Source of the DNA: Candidatus Rokuibacteriota bacterium
GTDB taxonomy: Bacteria; Methylomirabilota; Methylomirabilia; Rokubacteriales; CSP1-6
DNA: 64,000 bases
Assembly (NCBI GenBank): GCA_023248995.1
Contig: JAHFDN010000006.1
Coordinates: forward strand, 17,311-81,310
Direction: 5' to 3'
Part shown: positions 39,307-48,293 of the stretch, in pieces
Numbering within the stretch: position 1 is the first letter of the stretch
Layout: each line of letters opens with the position of its first letter
The notes under the pieces: generated by a model
Seen by the model: only the letters and a program-made list of their open reading frames with translations
What the model was told of the DNA's origin: nothing
Database searches by the model: none
Translations under genes and position numbers: made by a program

Positions 39307-40650
39307 ATGCAGAGACGCTACCTCCCCCTGATCGTCCTGTCGGCGTGGCTCACCGGCTGCAGCGCCGCCGCCACCGTCCCGTCCACCGTCTCCAACGACA
39401 CGGGGCTCCCTCCGCCCACCCGCCAGGTGCTTGCCAACGGCATGCGCCTGATCGTCCAGGAGCATCGGGCGGCGGACATCGTGGCCCTCTATCTCTTCGT
39501 CGCGGTCGGCGCGCGCGACGAGGGGCCGACCGACCTCGGCTTCTCCCACTTCCAGGAGCACATGGTCTTCAAAGGCACGGACACCCAGGGGCCCGGCTTC
39601 GTGGATCGCGCGGTGGAGGGCGCCGGGGGCAGATCGGACGCCAACACCTCATTCGACTATACCTTTTATTCCCTCGTCCTCCCGACCAGCGAAGCGTCCC
39701 ACGGCATCCAGATCCTGGCCGACATGGCGTTCCGCTCGAAGTTCGATCCCGTGGAGATGGCCCGCGAGCGCGACGTGATCCTGGAGGAGGCGCGAGTCGA
39801 GCAGGACTCCCCCGACACAGCGCTGACCCGGGGACTCAACAGGCTCGTCTTCCGCGATCATCCTTATGGCCGCTCCCTCTTGGGCAGCGAGGCAACGCTG
39901 AAGGGGGCGACGCGTGAGAGACTCCTCGCCTACTACAGGCGCCACTACGTGCCGGACCAGATGACCCTCGTGGTCGTCGGTCCGGTGGCGCCGAGACACA
40001 TCGAAGCCGCCGTGCAGGACACCTTCGGCCGCATCCCGGCCGGCGGTCACAGACGGGCTCCCCTCGCGGCGGCGCGCCCGCTGACGGACGGCACGCGCCA
40101 GGACGTCGAGCGGCCGGAGCAACAAGCCTATCTCGCCCTGGGCTGGCGCGCCCCGAGCACGAGCGATCCCGACGGCTTCGCCGTAGATCTCCTGGCCACC
40201 ATCCTGGGGGGAACGGAGAGTTCCCGTCTCGCCCAGACGCTTCGAGACCGGGACCAGCTCGTCGCACGCATCACGATGGACTACAACTCCCTCGAGGCGG
40301 GCGGCGTCGTGAGCATCAAGGCCAAACTCGAAGCGAAGGACCTGGACAAGGTCCAGCGCCTGATCCTCGACGAGATCGCGCGCATCCAGGAACACGGAGT
40401 GACCGAAGACGAGCGCGAGCTCGCGCTGACCACGTTCGAGGCTTCACACGCCTTCGACACCGAGACCGCGGAAGGACTCGCGTACGCCTACGGCCTCGCG
40501 GAGACGACCTGGACGCTCGAGGCAGAGCTCATGTACGTCAAGCGCCTCCGGCAGGTGACCCGGGAGCAGATCCAGGACGCCGCGCGCCGGTTCCTCTCCC
40601 GGACCGACTACGCCCGCCTGGCGTTCGTGCCCGCGCGGAAGAGCCGGTGA
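39307..40650 (+). CDS. M16-family zinc peptidase, lipoprotein
   Basis: The 447-residue protein has a lipoprotein signal (LIVLSAWLTGC) and the inverted zinc motif HFQEH (His81, Glu84, His85), with EEARVEQD downstream supplying another ligand. It is the catalytic half of an M16B processing-peptidase pair. Lipid attachment places it at the periplasmic side of a membrane. The ATG at 39307 gives a proper signal; an earlier ATG at 39283 is out of frame. Its stop overlaps the partner gene. Confidence 0.9.
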   Translation: MQRRYLPLIVLSAWLTGCSAAATVPSTVSNDTGLPPPTRQVLANGMRLIVQEHRAADIVALYLFVAVGARDEGPTDLGFSHFQEHMVFKGTDTQGPGFVDRAVEGAGGRSDANTSFDYTFYSLVLPTSEASHGIQILADMAFRSKFDPVEMARERDVILEEARVEQDSPDTALTRGLNRLVFRDHPYGRSLLGSEATLKGATRERLLAYYRRHYVPDQMTLVVVGPVAPRHIEAAVQDTFGRIPAGGHRRAPLAAARPLTDGTRQDVERPEQQAYLALGWRAPSTSDPDGFAVDLLATILGGTESSRLAQTLRDRDQLVARITMDYNSLEAGGVVSIKAKLEAKDLDKVQRLILDEIARIQEHGVTEDERELALTTFEASHAFDTETAEGLAYAYGLAETTWTLEAELMYVKRLRQVTREQIQDAARRFLSRTDYARLAFVPARKSR

Positions 40651-41960
40651 TGCGACGACGCCCGATGGCCTGGTCGCTGGCCGCGACGCTCCTCCTGGGG
40701 TTGGCGGTGCCCGCGGGCGCCGCGGACGCCGGGGCGATCGCCCGAACCCGGCTGGCCAACGGCTTCACCGTCCTCGTCCGCCCGAACCCGGCGGCTCCCG
40801 TCGTCGCCATCTCGCTGGGGATCCGCATGGGAACGCGCTGGGAGACGCCGGAGACGGCCGGGATTTCGAATTTCCTCCAGCTCATGGTCGTGCGGGACAC
40901 CGCTTCGCGGAGCGGAACCCAGATCGTCCAGGAAGCCGAGCGGCTGGGAGGCCAAATCGACGCCGTGGCAGACCAGGACTGGTCCGAGATCTCGGCCACG
41001 GCGCTCTCCCGCAACTGGAAGGCCATCCTCGAGCTGGTCGCTGACGTCGCCCTTCATCCGACGCTGGCGGATAGCCTCGCGGACAGCATCAAGGAGTTCG
41101 TGCTCCGGCAGATTCGGAATCGCGGCGATCAACCATACGCCGTCGCGGTGGACGCGCTGACGCAATCACTCTTCGGGCAGCATCCCTACGCGTGGAACCC
41201 CCTCGGGAGAGGGCAGAGTGTCGAACGCATAGACCGGACATCCCTTCTCGCCCACTATCGCCGCCATTACGTCCCGGGTGGGATGGTCCTCGCGGTGAGC
41301 GGACGGGTGCGCACCCCGGAGGTCGTCGCGGAGGCCGAGCGGCTCTTCGGCGGCATGCCGGTGGGACGACCACCGTCGGCAACCACTGCCACCCCGCCGC
41401 CCGTCGGGGCCACCCGCCTTGAGAGCGAGGTGCCGGGCGCCCAGGCGCAGATCCTCATGGGGGCGCTGGCCCCGCCCTTCATTCACCCCGACTACCCCGC
41501 GACGAAGGTCCTCAGCACGGTGCTCGGCGGTGGCATGGCCGGCCGCTTCTTCTCGGAGCTCCGCGACAAGCAGGCGCTCGCCTACTCCACGCGGGCGCTC
41601 TACCCGTCGCTCACTGACACGGGCTACTTCGTGGCCCAACTGGGCACGGCGCCGGAGAATCTGGCCCGCGCCGAGGCGAGTCTCAAGAAGGAGCTGGAGC
41701 GGATCCGGGAGGAGCCGCCCTCGGCCGAGGAACTGCGCGTGGCCAAGGCGTACCTCCTGGGGAACCTGGCCATGGACCGGCGCACCAACGCGCGCCAGGC
41801 CTGGTACCTCGCCACGTTCGAGCTGGCGGGGGTGGGCTACGAGTTTCTCGACCGGTACACGGCCGCCGTCGGAGCCGTCACGGCCGCCGACGTCCAGCGC
41901 GTGGCCCGAGCCTATCTGAAAACGATGCGGGAGAGCGTGGCGCGCCCCCCGATCCGTTGA
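40650..41960 (+). CDS. M16-like non-catalytic partner protein, exported
   Basis: The 436-residue protein has a signal peptide (LAATLLLGLAVPAGAA) and the M16 fold. At the zinc-motif position it reads NFLQLMV and lacks HxxEH, so it should be inactive. Such pairs form a heterodimer in which this subunit binds substrate. GGGMAGRFFSELRDKQALAY is the conserved glycine-rich/arginine C-terminal motif. The ATG is in TGATG overlap with the active subunit's stop. Confidence 0.88.
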   Translation: MRRRPMAWSLAATLLLGLAVPAGAADAGAIARTRLANGFTVLVRPNPAAPVVAISLGIRMGTRWETPETAGISNFLQLMVVRDTASRSGTQIVQEAERLGGQIDAVADQDWSEISATALSRNWKAILELVADVALHPTLADSLADSIKEFVLRQIRNRGDQPYAVAVDALTQSLFGQHPYAWNPLGRGQSVERIDRTSLLAHYRRHYVPGGMVLAVSGRVRTPEVVAEAERLFGGMPVGRPPSATTATPPPVGATRLESEVPGAQAQILMGALAPPFIHPDYPATKVLSTVLGGGMAGRFFSELRDKQALAYSTRALYPSLTDTGYFVAQLGTAPENLARAEASLKKELERIREEPPSAEELRVAKAYLLGNLAMDRRTNARQAWYLATFELAGVGYEFLDRYTAAVGAVTAADVQRVARAYLKTMRESVARPPIR

Positions 41961-41979
41961 CCCGCATCGTGGGCGGAGG

Positions 41980-43551
41980 ATGCGAATGCTCAAACGACTG
42001 ACGTGGACCCTGGCTGTCCCGGCGCTCCTCTGGCCGCTCCCGGCGGCCCTGGCCGATCAGCCCGTGCAGGTCCAGGAGCTGGTGCTCCGCGCCAAGCCGG
42101 CCGTGATCCTCGTGACCGCCCGGGTGGACGCCGAGGTGACGCTCAGCTGCGGCGGTGGCCCGGTGACGGTCAAGCCCTCGCCCTTCCTGGAAACGGGCAC
42201 CGGCTGGTTCGTCGACGGCCGGGGCTACCTGATCACCAACGCCCACGTGGTGGACCCGGTCCATCGGATCCCGCCGTGGGTGATCCACGAACTCAAGCGG
42301 AGCGCGGTGGACGAGGCCTGCGTCGATCCGGTCCTCATGAGGCAGGGGCTCTCGCGCGGCCAGCGGCCGGAGGCCGAAGACCAGGTCCGGCGGCGGGTGG
42401 ACATGGCGAGCATCAGGGTGAAGCCTCTCCCCCGGCTGACCGTGCTCCTGTCCAACGGCACCGTGCTCTCGGCGGAAATCAAGAAGTTCAGCCCGCCGCT
42501 TTTGCTGGACGTCGCCGGGAAACCCGTTGCCGATGCCGGGCGCGACCTGGCGCTGCTCCGCGTCAAGGACGGCGTCTACCCGGCGTTGGGCCTTGCCCAC
42601 GAGGAGGCCAAGATCGGAGACCCCCTGCACATCCTCGGGTTCCCGGGCGTCGTGCTGAGCCACGAACTCCTGAACAAGAGCGCGGCCCTGGAAGCCTCGG
42701 TCACCGGCGGGAGCGTCTCCGGCTTCAAGATGGACGCGCTCGGCCAGGACGTGATCCAGACCGACGCGCCGGCCGCCCCGGGCAACAGCGGCGGCCCGGC
42801 GGTCGGCCACAGTGGCGACGTGGTGGGCGTGCTGACCTTCGTGTCGCTCTCGCCGTCGGGGGGGAGCATCGTGCAGGGGTTCAACTTCCTGATCCCGACG
42901 CGGGACATCAAGAAATTCCTCGAGGGGACCGAGGCCACCAAGCTCGGCGAGAGCCGCTTCAACCCCGTCTGGGCCGCCGGCATCCGGGACCTCCTGGACG
43001 AGCGCTACAGGAGCGCCGCGGCAAGGTTCGCCGAGGCGGACGCCCTCCTGCCGAACCTCGTGGACGTCAAGCGCGCGCGCGCCGAGGCGGAGTTCAAGGT
43101 GAAGAACCCGCCCCCGCGGCCGTTCCCGTGGGCGTGGATCGCGATCGGGCTCGCGCTGATGAGCGGCGGCGGCTACGGCGCCCTGTGGTGCCGGCGCTGG
43201 CAGCGCAACCGCTTCCGGATCAAGGCCGGGGAGGTCGTCCGCTTGCTCGAGGAGGGAACCAATCCGCTCCTCCTTGACGTCCGCAAATCGTCGGCCCAGA
43301 AGACGAGTCCGCTCAAGATCCCCGGGGCCGTCTCCATCACACCGGAGGCGCTCGAGTCCGGTGAGACGGGGATCCTGGTGGAGCCGGAGCGGATCGTCGT
43401 CGCCTACTGCTCCTGAACCGACGAAGCCACGAGCGCCCGGGTGGCGCAGCAGCTTCGACGGGTCGGCTTCAAGGACGTGAGAATCCTCAAGGGCGGCCTC
43501 GGCGGCTGGGCGAACGCGGGGCTCCCGCTCGAGTCGAGGCCGGGCGGCTGA
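41980..43551 (+). CDS. Candidate selenoprotein: exported S1C-type serine protease fused to a rhodanese domain
   Basis: The reading frame has 523 residues with one in-frame TGA at 43414-43416 (residue 479). It has a signal peptide (1-25) and a trypsin-like protease with His89 (NAHVVD), Asp189 (GRDLALLRV) and Ser270 (APGNSGGPAVG). A membrane span lies near 385-403, and a rhodanese domain runs from about 415 to 523. The TGA follows VAYCS and is followed, in frame, by TDEATSARVAQQLRRVGF, a normal rhodanese end. Related rhodaneses read YCxCPNEATS, so the TGA sits at the second cysteine, giving C477-S-U479. A hairpin with SECIS geometry starts two bases after the TGA. If Sec is not inserted, the product would stop after residue 478. 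A sequencing error or pseudogene is the main alternative. Confidence 0.72.
43417..43461 (+). promoter_or_regulatory. Candidate bacterial SECIS hairpin after TGA 43414
   Basis: CCGACGAAGC (43418-43427) pairs with GCTTCGACGG (43452-43461) with one A-A mismatch. The upper stem GCGCC (43433-43437)/GGCGC (43443-43447) closes a five-base loop CGGGT. The loop begins 21 bases after the TGA and has G at its second position. This geometry fits bacterial SECIS elements. Confidence 0.65.
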
Positions 43552-43562
43552 TCGGGAGCCCG

Positions 43563-44759
43563 ATGGGGGCCCTCAACGGCGTCAAGATCCTCGAGCTGGC
43601 CCGCGTCGCGCCGGCGGAGTTCTGCACGATGCTCCTGGCCGACATGGGCGCCGACGTCCTGAAGCTCGAAACCCCACCCGCCGACGGCCAGGCCGAGACC
43701 CCCGAGGAGAAGCGCCGGGCGGCCTTCGCCTACGTCAACCGGAACAAGCGGAGCCTGGCGCTGAACCTCAAAGCGCCCGAGGCGCAGGCGATCTTCCAGA
43801 CGCTCGCCACCACGGCCGACGTCGTCGTCGAGGGCTTCCGCCCGGGAGTGATGAAGCGGCTCGGCGGCGATTACGAGACCATCCGCAAGGTCAACCCGCG
43901 CGTCATCTACTGCTCGCTCTCCGGCTTCGGGCAGAACGGCCCGTACAAGGACTACCCGGCCCACGACCTGAATTATCTCTCGCTGGCGGGCGTCCTGGGG
44001 CTCATTGGAGAGCCTGACAGGAAGCCCGCCATCCCCCTGAACCTCGTCGCCGACTACGGCGGGGCGAGCCTCCACGGGGCGCTGGGAATCGTGCTCGCGC
44101 TGTTCGCACGCGAGCGGACCGGCCAGGGCCAGCAGGTAGACGTGGCGTACCTCGACGCCACGCTCTCCCTGCTCGGGGCCACGCCGAACCTCCGCTTCTT
44201 CTGGAGCGACGGCCTCGCGCCGCGCCGGGGCGCCGGCTTCCTCGGCGGCTCCTACCCCTACTACGCCGTATACGAGACCAAGGATCGAAAGCTCCTCAGC
44301 ATCGCCTGCACCGAGCCCTGGCTCTGGGAGAACTTCTGCAAGGCGATCGGCCGGCCCGAGTTCGCCAGGTACAGCCGCGTGGCCGACCAGTTCGTCCGCG
44401 CCGCCAACCCGGAGGAAGTCCGGGCGCGCGAGGAGGTCGAGGCGATCATCCGGACCCGGACGCGCGACGAATGGTACGAGGACCTCGTCACGCGAGACGT
44501 CTGCGTGGGGAAGGTCTACGATGTGGAGGAGGTCTTCGAAGACCCGCACATTCGGGCCCGCCAGATGCTCGTGGAGACCGAGCACCCGGAGATCGGCAAG
44601 GTCAAGGAGGTCGGCATCGCGATCAAGCTGTCCGGCACCCCCGGCGCGGTCCGCGGCGCGGCCCCCTACCGGGGCGAGCACACCGACCAGGTGTTGCGCG
44701 AGCTCGGGATGAAGCCGGAGGAGATCCGGGAGCTCCGCGACAGGCGCGTGGTGGCGTAG
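43563..44759 (+). CDS. CaiB/BaiF family III CoA transferase
   Basis: The 398-residue protein has LNGVKILELARVAPAEFCT at the start, NRNKRSLALNLKAPEAQ near residue 60, and the catalytic aspartate probably in VAYLDATLSLLG. Family III enzymes move CoA between carboxylic acids. The donor and acceptor are unknown; oxalyl-, carnitine- or benzylsuccinate-type substrates are all possible. The ATG follows GGGAG and lies 11 bases after the protease-rhodanese gene. It is cytoplasmic. Confidence 0.9.
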   Translation: MGALNGVKILELARVAPAEFCTMLLADMGADVLKLETPPADGQAETPEEKRRAAFAYVNRNKRSLALNLKAPEAQAIFQTLATTADVVVEGFRPGVMKRLGGDYETIRKVNPRVIYCSLSGFGQNGPYKDYPAHDLNYLSLAGVLGLIGEPDRKPAIPLNLVADYGGASLHGALGIVLALFARERTGQGQQVDVAYLDATLSLLGATPNLRFFWSDGLAPRRGAGFLGGSYPYYAVYETKDRKLLSIACTEPWLWENFCKAIGRPEFARYSRVADQFVRAANPEEVRAREEVEAIIRTRTRDEWYEDLVTRDVCVGKVYDVEEVFEDPHIRARQMLVETEHPEIGKVKEVGIAIKLSGTPGAVRGAAPYRGEHTDQVLRELGMKPEEIRELRDRRVVA

Positions 44760-44769
44760 CGAGGGCGAC

Positions 44770-44811
44770 ATGCGGCTCAAGGGCAAGGTAGCGATCGTGA
44801 CGGGGGCCTGA
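44770..44811 (+). pseudogene. Remnant of a short-chain dehydrogenase start
   Basis: Thirteen codons read MRLKGKVAIVTGA and then stop at TGA. This is the exact N-terminus of SDR-family dehydrogenases, up to the first glycine of the NAD(P) motif. Nothing SDR-like follows in any frame. It is probably what remains after a deletion between the CoA transferase and the next small gene. Confidence 0.5.
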
Positions 44812-44845
44812 GCCCGATGCGTCGCGAAGAGAGGTGAGGGTGGCC

Positions 44846-45040
44846 ATGAGGCACATCGGGATCGTCCTCTTCGCCTGGTGGGTGTACGTCTACACGTACG
44901 TCGTGGTGGCGCCGAACGCGATCCCCATCTACAAGTGGGTCCCGCAAGAGCGCTTCCTCAAGCAGGAGTTCTGCGACTTCAAGGCCCGGCAGCTCCGACG
45001 GGAGGGCGTCGAAGCCGTCTGCTGGTACGTGGACGACTGA
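44846..45040 (+). CDS. Small hypothetical protein with N-terminal membrane segment
   Basis: The 64-residue protein has a hydrophobic, aromatic N-terminus (IGIVLFAWWVYVYTYVVVA) and a charged C-terminus with two cysteines (QEFCDFKARQ and AVCWYVDD). It probably inserts in the inner membrane with the tail outside the bilayer. I do not recognise a family. Several GTG/ATG starts are possible; the ATG at 44846 is chosen so that the hydrophobic segment comes first. It lies 8 bases before the dehydrogenase gene. Confidence 0.5.
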   Translation: MRHIGIVLFAWWVYVYTYVVVAPNAIPIYKWVPQERFLKQEFCDFKARQLRREGVEAVCWYVDD

Positions 45041-45048
45041 CCCGCGCG

Positions 45049-46083
45049 ATGAAAATCTACGTCACGGGCGCCTACGGCCCGTCCCAGGAGCTGGAATCGC
45101 TGCGCGAGGCCGGGCACGAGGTCGTGCTGGGGCGGCCCGTGGACCAACCGGGACGGCGGCCGTACACCGAGCAAGAGCTGGTCGAGTGGTGCCGGGACGC
45201 CGACGTGATCATGGCCTCCCACCAGGACACGATCAGCCGGGCGGTCCTCGCGGCGTCCCAGAACCTCCGGCTCGTGGTCGTCCCGCTGGTCGGCGTGGAC
45301 AAGATTGACGTTCCCGCCGCCACCGAGCTGGGCATCGTCGTGGCCAACAGCCCCACGACGCTGGACATCGCGGCCACCGCGGAGGCCACCATCGCCCTCA
45401 TGCTCATGCTCCTGAAGCGCATCAAGCACAACGAGTCCAAGCTCCGCCGCGGCGAGTGGTCCCGGCGGGCGGACCTGGGCTGGCTCGTCGCGGGAAAGAC
45501 CATCGGCCTCGTCGGCCTGGGCCGCGTCGGCGCGCACGTCGCCCGCCGCCTTCAGGGCTGGGAGGCGCGGTTCTTGGCGTGCGATCCCTACGTCGCGCCG
45601 GAGACCGCGCGACCGCTCCAGGTGTCTCTGGTGAACCTCCCCACGCTCCTGGCCGATTCGGACGTCGTGAGCCTCCATGCGGCCCTGACTCCCAAGACGC
45701 GCGGCATGATCGGCGAAAAAGAGCTGAAGTCCATGAACCGGGCCGCGTTCCTGATCAACACGGCCCGAGGGGAACTGGTGGACGAAGAAGCCCTCTGCCG
45801 GGCGATCGAAGGGGGCTGGATCGCCGGCGCCGCGCTGGATACCTTCGAGTCGGAGCCATTGCCCATGGAGAGCCGGCTCCGGACGCTCGACCCGAAACGG
45901 GTGATCCTCACCCCGCACAACGCCGCCCACAGCGAGGCAGGACGGCTGGCCGATCTCAAGCTCGCCTTCGATGCCACCCTGAGCGCGCTCCGGGGTGAGG
46001 TGCCCAAGCACACCGTGAATCCGCAGGTGGTCGCCCAGTGGCGGCAGCGCTTCGGGGGCACGAAGGCGGGCCGAATCCGCTAG
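45049..46083 (+). CDS. D-isomer-specific 2-hydroxyacid dehydrogenase
   Basis: The 344-residue NAD(P)-dependent enzyme has the Rossmann motif TIGLVGLGRVGAHVARRL and the second signature MNRAAFLINTARGELVDE. The active-site histidine is in TPHNAAH. It reduces a 2-keto acid or oxidises the D-hydroxy acid; phosphoglycerate-, glyoxylate- or lactate-type substrates cannot be separated by motif. The ATG at 45049 begins the fold (MKIYVTGAYG). It is cytoplasmic and follows the small membrane protein closely. Confidence 0.9.
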   Translation: MKIYVTGAYGPSQELESLREAGHEVVLGRPVDQPGRRPYTEQELVEWCRDADVIMASHQDTISRAVLAASQNLRLVVVPLVGVDKIDVPAATELGIVVANSPTTLDIAATAEATIALMLMLLKRIKHNESKLRRGEWSRRADLGWLVAGKTIGLVGLGRVGAHVARRLQGWEARFLACDPYVAPETARPLQVSLVNLPTLLADSDVVSLHAALTPKTRGMIGEKELKSMNRAAFLINTARGELVDEEALCRAIEGGWIAGAALDTFESEPLPMESRLRTLDPKRVILTPHNAAHSEAGRLADLKLAFDATLSALRGEVPKHTVNPQVVAQWRQRFGGTKAGRIR

Positions 46084-46108
46084 GCGCGCCCGACACGGGA
46101 GGACAGGG

Positions 46109-46285
46109 ATGAGGATCGAGGTCATCGTCGAGCAGAACGCGGCCGGCGAGTTCGTCGCGACGGCGGCGGAGTATCCCGGCGTCGGCGCCACCGGCCGCAC
46201 GGAGAAAGAGGCGCTCACTCGCCTCCTCGGCGCCCTCGAGTTCCACCTCCAAGGCGGCCGCAGGTCAGCCTCTCCCTCGGCGTGA
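46109..46285 (+). CDS. HicB-like (UPF0150-type) small protein
   Basis: The 58-residue protein starts MRIEVIVEQNAAGEFVATAAEYPGVGAT in two overlapping motif blocks, the partial RNase-H fold of HicB antitoxins, but has no DNA-binding tail. No hicA toxin is beside it. GGGAGGA precedes the ATG. Its stop overlaps the GTG of the amidohydrolase. A solitary HicB domain may be an orphan antitoxin or have another binding role. Confidence 0.65.
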   Translation: MRIEVIVEQNAAGEFVATAAEYPGVGATGRTEKEALTRLLGALEFHLQGGRRSASPSA

Positions 46286-47169
46286 GATCCCGTCGCTGTT
46301 GCGCCGTCCGCCTGCTCGCCCTGGCCGTGGCCCTCGGCCTCTCGTCGGCGCATTCCGAGCCGGCCAGGGCTCAGGGGTCGTACCAGGGGCCGCTGATCGA
46401 CGCCCACTCGCATCTGCCGAATCTCCAGGTGCTGGACGCCTACGTCGAGGCGATGAAGCGGCACAACGTGGCTGACGTGCTCCTGCTGGGCGTCGGCGGC
46501 GTGCAGAAGCAGGACGTGGAGTGGATCGCCGCGGCCGCCAAGCGACACCCGGTGCGCGTCCTCCAAGCTGCCCCCGTTCCCGATCCGCTCGGCCCCGGCC
46601 AGGCGAAGGCGCTGGACGCTCTGCTCGCCTCCGGCCAGTACCGGGCCGCCGGCGAGGTCCACGTCCGGCAGGTCTCGCGCCAGATCGAGCGGAAGGCCGA
46701 CGACCCGGCGTTCGGCCAGGTGCTCGAGGTGGCGGCGAAGCACGGCGTCCCGGTCGTGATCCACGCCGAGTTGACTCCCGAGGCCGCCCAGGAGCTCGAG
46801 GCCGCGCTCCGGCAGCACCCGAAGGCCACGATCATCCTCGCCCACGGGGGAAGCGCCGAGCCGGCCGTGCTCGAGGGGTTGCTCGCCCGCCACGCAAACC
46901 TCATGGTGGATCTCTCGGGAATGCACTACCTGCGCAAGCCGTCCCTCGCCACGGAAGGGGGGCCGCTCAATCCCGCGTGGAAGCGGCTCGTCGAGAAGAT
47001 GCCCGACCGCTTCCTGATGGGGATGGACGTGTGGGCCAGGCACCTCTTCGAGCCGGCCACGCTCGACCGGCTCATGCGCTGGACTCGCCGCATCCTGGGA
47101 GAGCTTTCGCCCGAAGTCGCCCAGAAGGTCGCCTACTCGAACGCCGCGCGGCTCTTCAAGGCGCCATAG
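46282..47169 (+). CDS. Exported amidohydrolase-family metal-dependent hydrolase
   Basis: The 295-residue protein has a signal peptide (LLALAVALGLSSAHSEPARA) and then the TIM-barrel start LIDAHSHLPN with the HxH metal motif. VVIHAELTPEA, IILAHGGSAEP and FLMGMDVWARH supply later metal ligands. It fits the amidohydrolase-2/TIM-barrel group acting in the periplasm on an unknown amide, lactone or carboxylate. The GTG start overlaps the previous stop. It precedes the TPR lipoprotein by 8 bases. Confidence 0.83.
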   Translation: MRSRRCCAVRLLALAVALGLSSAHSEPARAQGSYQGPLIDAHSHLPNLQVLDAYVEAMKRHNVADVLLLGVGGVQKQDVEWIAAAAKRHPVRVLQAAPVPDPLGPGQAKALDALLASGQYRAAGEVHVRQVSRQIERKADDPAFGQVLEVAAKHGVPVVIHAELTPEAAQELEAALRQHPKATIILAHGGSAEPAVLEGLLARHANLMVDLSGMHYLRKPSLATEGGPLNPAWKRLVEKMPDRFLMGMDVWARHLFEPATLDRLMRWTRRILGELSPEVAQKVAYSNAARLFKAP

Positions 47170-47177
47170 CCGGCCGC

Positions 47178-48293
47178 ATGCCCCTCCGCCTTCTCCTCGT
47201 CGTGGTCCTCGTCGCCGGATGCGCGCGGCTCGGCCCCTCCCCGGAGCCCCCTCCGCCCGAGGGGCCGACCCTCACGCGCGAGGAGCTGGGGAGGCTCCTG
47301 GACGAGGCGCGTCGCCTCCGAGCCAAGGGCGACTTCCCGCTGGCGCGCGCGTCGGTTCGCCAGGCCATCGCGGGAGCCGAGCGGAGCCAGTGGAGCGACC
47401 AGGCCGCGGACGCCCATTTCCTCCTCGGCGAGATCTTCGGGCAGGAGAACCTGCCGCGGCAGGCCGCGGACGCCTTCGTCCACGCCTACGACGTGAGCCG
47501 CCGCGCGGGCGATCGGGCCCGTGGGCTCCGGGCACTCAATGCCCTCGCCAACACCTTCCTCGACCTGGGCGAGTACGATCGCGCCTCCCAGGTCTCCGCC
47601 GAGGCCCTGAAGCTGGGGCGGAGCCTCGGCGATCTCCAGGCTCAGAGCAGGGCGCTCAACAACGTCGGGGAGGCGCACCGCTTCGCGGCGCGCTACGAGG
47701 CGGCTCTGGATGCCTACAATGAGGCGCTCCGCCTCGCGCGCCGGGCCGGCACGCCCCGCGACGTGGCGGTGATCTTGGAAAATATGGCGAGCACCGCCCG
47801 GCGACGGGGGCAGCTCGAGGCGGCGGCGGGTTACTACGGCGACGCCCTCGTCGCCGCCCGCCAAACGGGCAGTGCCGATCGCGTCGCCGACCTCCTGAAT
47901 GCCCTCACGGCGATCCGCCTCGCCCAAGCGCGCCCCGCGGAGGCACTCGGGCTGGCCCGGGACGCGGCCGACCTCGGCCGCCAGCAGAACCTCCGCCGTC
48001 CGCTCATCACGGCGATTCAGAACGAGGGGCTCGCGGCCTGGGGGATGGGCGACCGAGCCGCTGCCCGACGCTCGCTCACGGAGGCGACCCAGCTCGCCAG
48101 GGCGATGGACGAGCGTCCCCTCCTGGCGTACGCTCAGTGGCACCTGGGCCGCCTGGCGCTCGAGGCCGGCGACCGGGCCGGGGCCGCCCAGGCGCTGGAG
48201 CAGGCGCTCCTCCTCTTCCGGGCGCTCAAGCTGGGCGACGAGGCCCTCAAGGTGGAAGCGGAGCTCGGCGCGCTCAGGGGGAGCCAGCGGTGA
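47178..48293 (+). CDS. TPR-repeat lipoprotein
   Basis: The 371-residue lipoprotein (lipobox VVLVAGC) has at least six tetratricopeptide repeats from about residue 35 to 365, for example ALNALANTFLDLGEYDRA and ALNNVGEAHRFAARYEAA. TPR arrays mediate protein-protein contacts; here they lie on the periplasmic side of a membrane. It could scaffold the amidohydrolase encoded just before it. Its stop overlaps the GTG of the LLM gene. Confidence 0.85.
   Translation: MPLRLLLVVVLVAGCARLGPSPEPPPPEGPTLTREELGRLLDEARRLRAKGDFPLARASVRQAIAGAERSQWSDQAADAHFLLGEIFGQENLPRQAADAFVHAYDVSRRAGDRARGLRALNALANTFLDLGEYDRASQVSAEALKLGRSLGDLQAQSRALNNVGEAHRFAARYEAALDAYNEALRLARRAGTPRDVAVILENMASTARRRGQLEAAAGYYGDALVAARQTGSADRVADLLNALTAIRLAQARPAEALGLARDAADLGRQQNLRRPLITAIQNEGLAAWGMGDRAAARRSLTEATQLARAMDERPLLAYAQWHLGRLALEAGDRAGAAQALEQALLLFRALKLGDEALKVEAELGALRGSQR

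Noticed and set aside
44770..44900. TGA after the SDR-like start as a third selenocysteine codon
   Set aside because: SDR proteins have no cysteine there, and the sequence after the TGA is not SDR-like in any frame.
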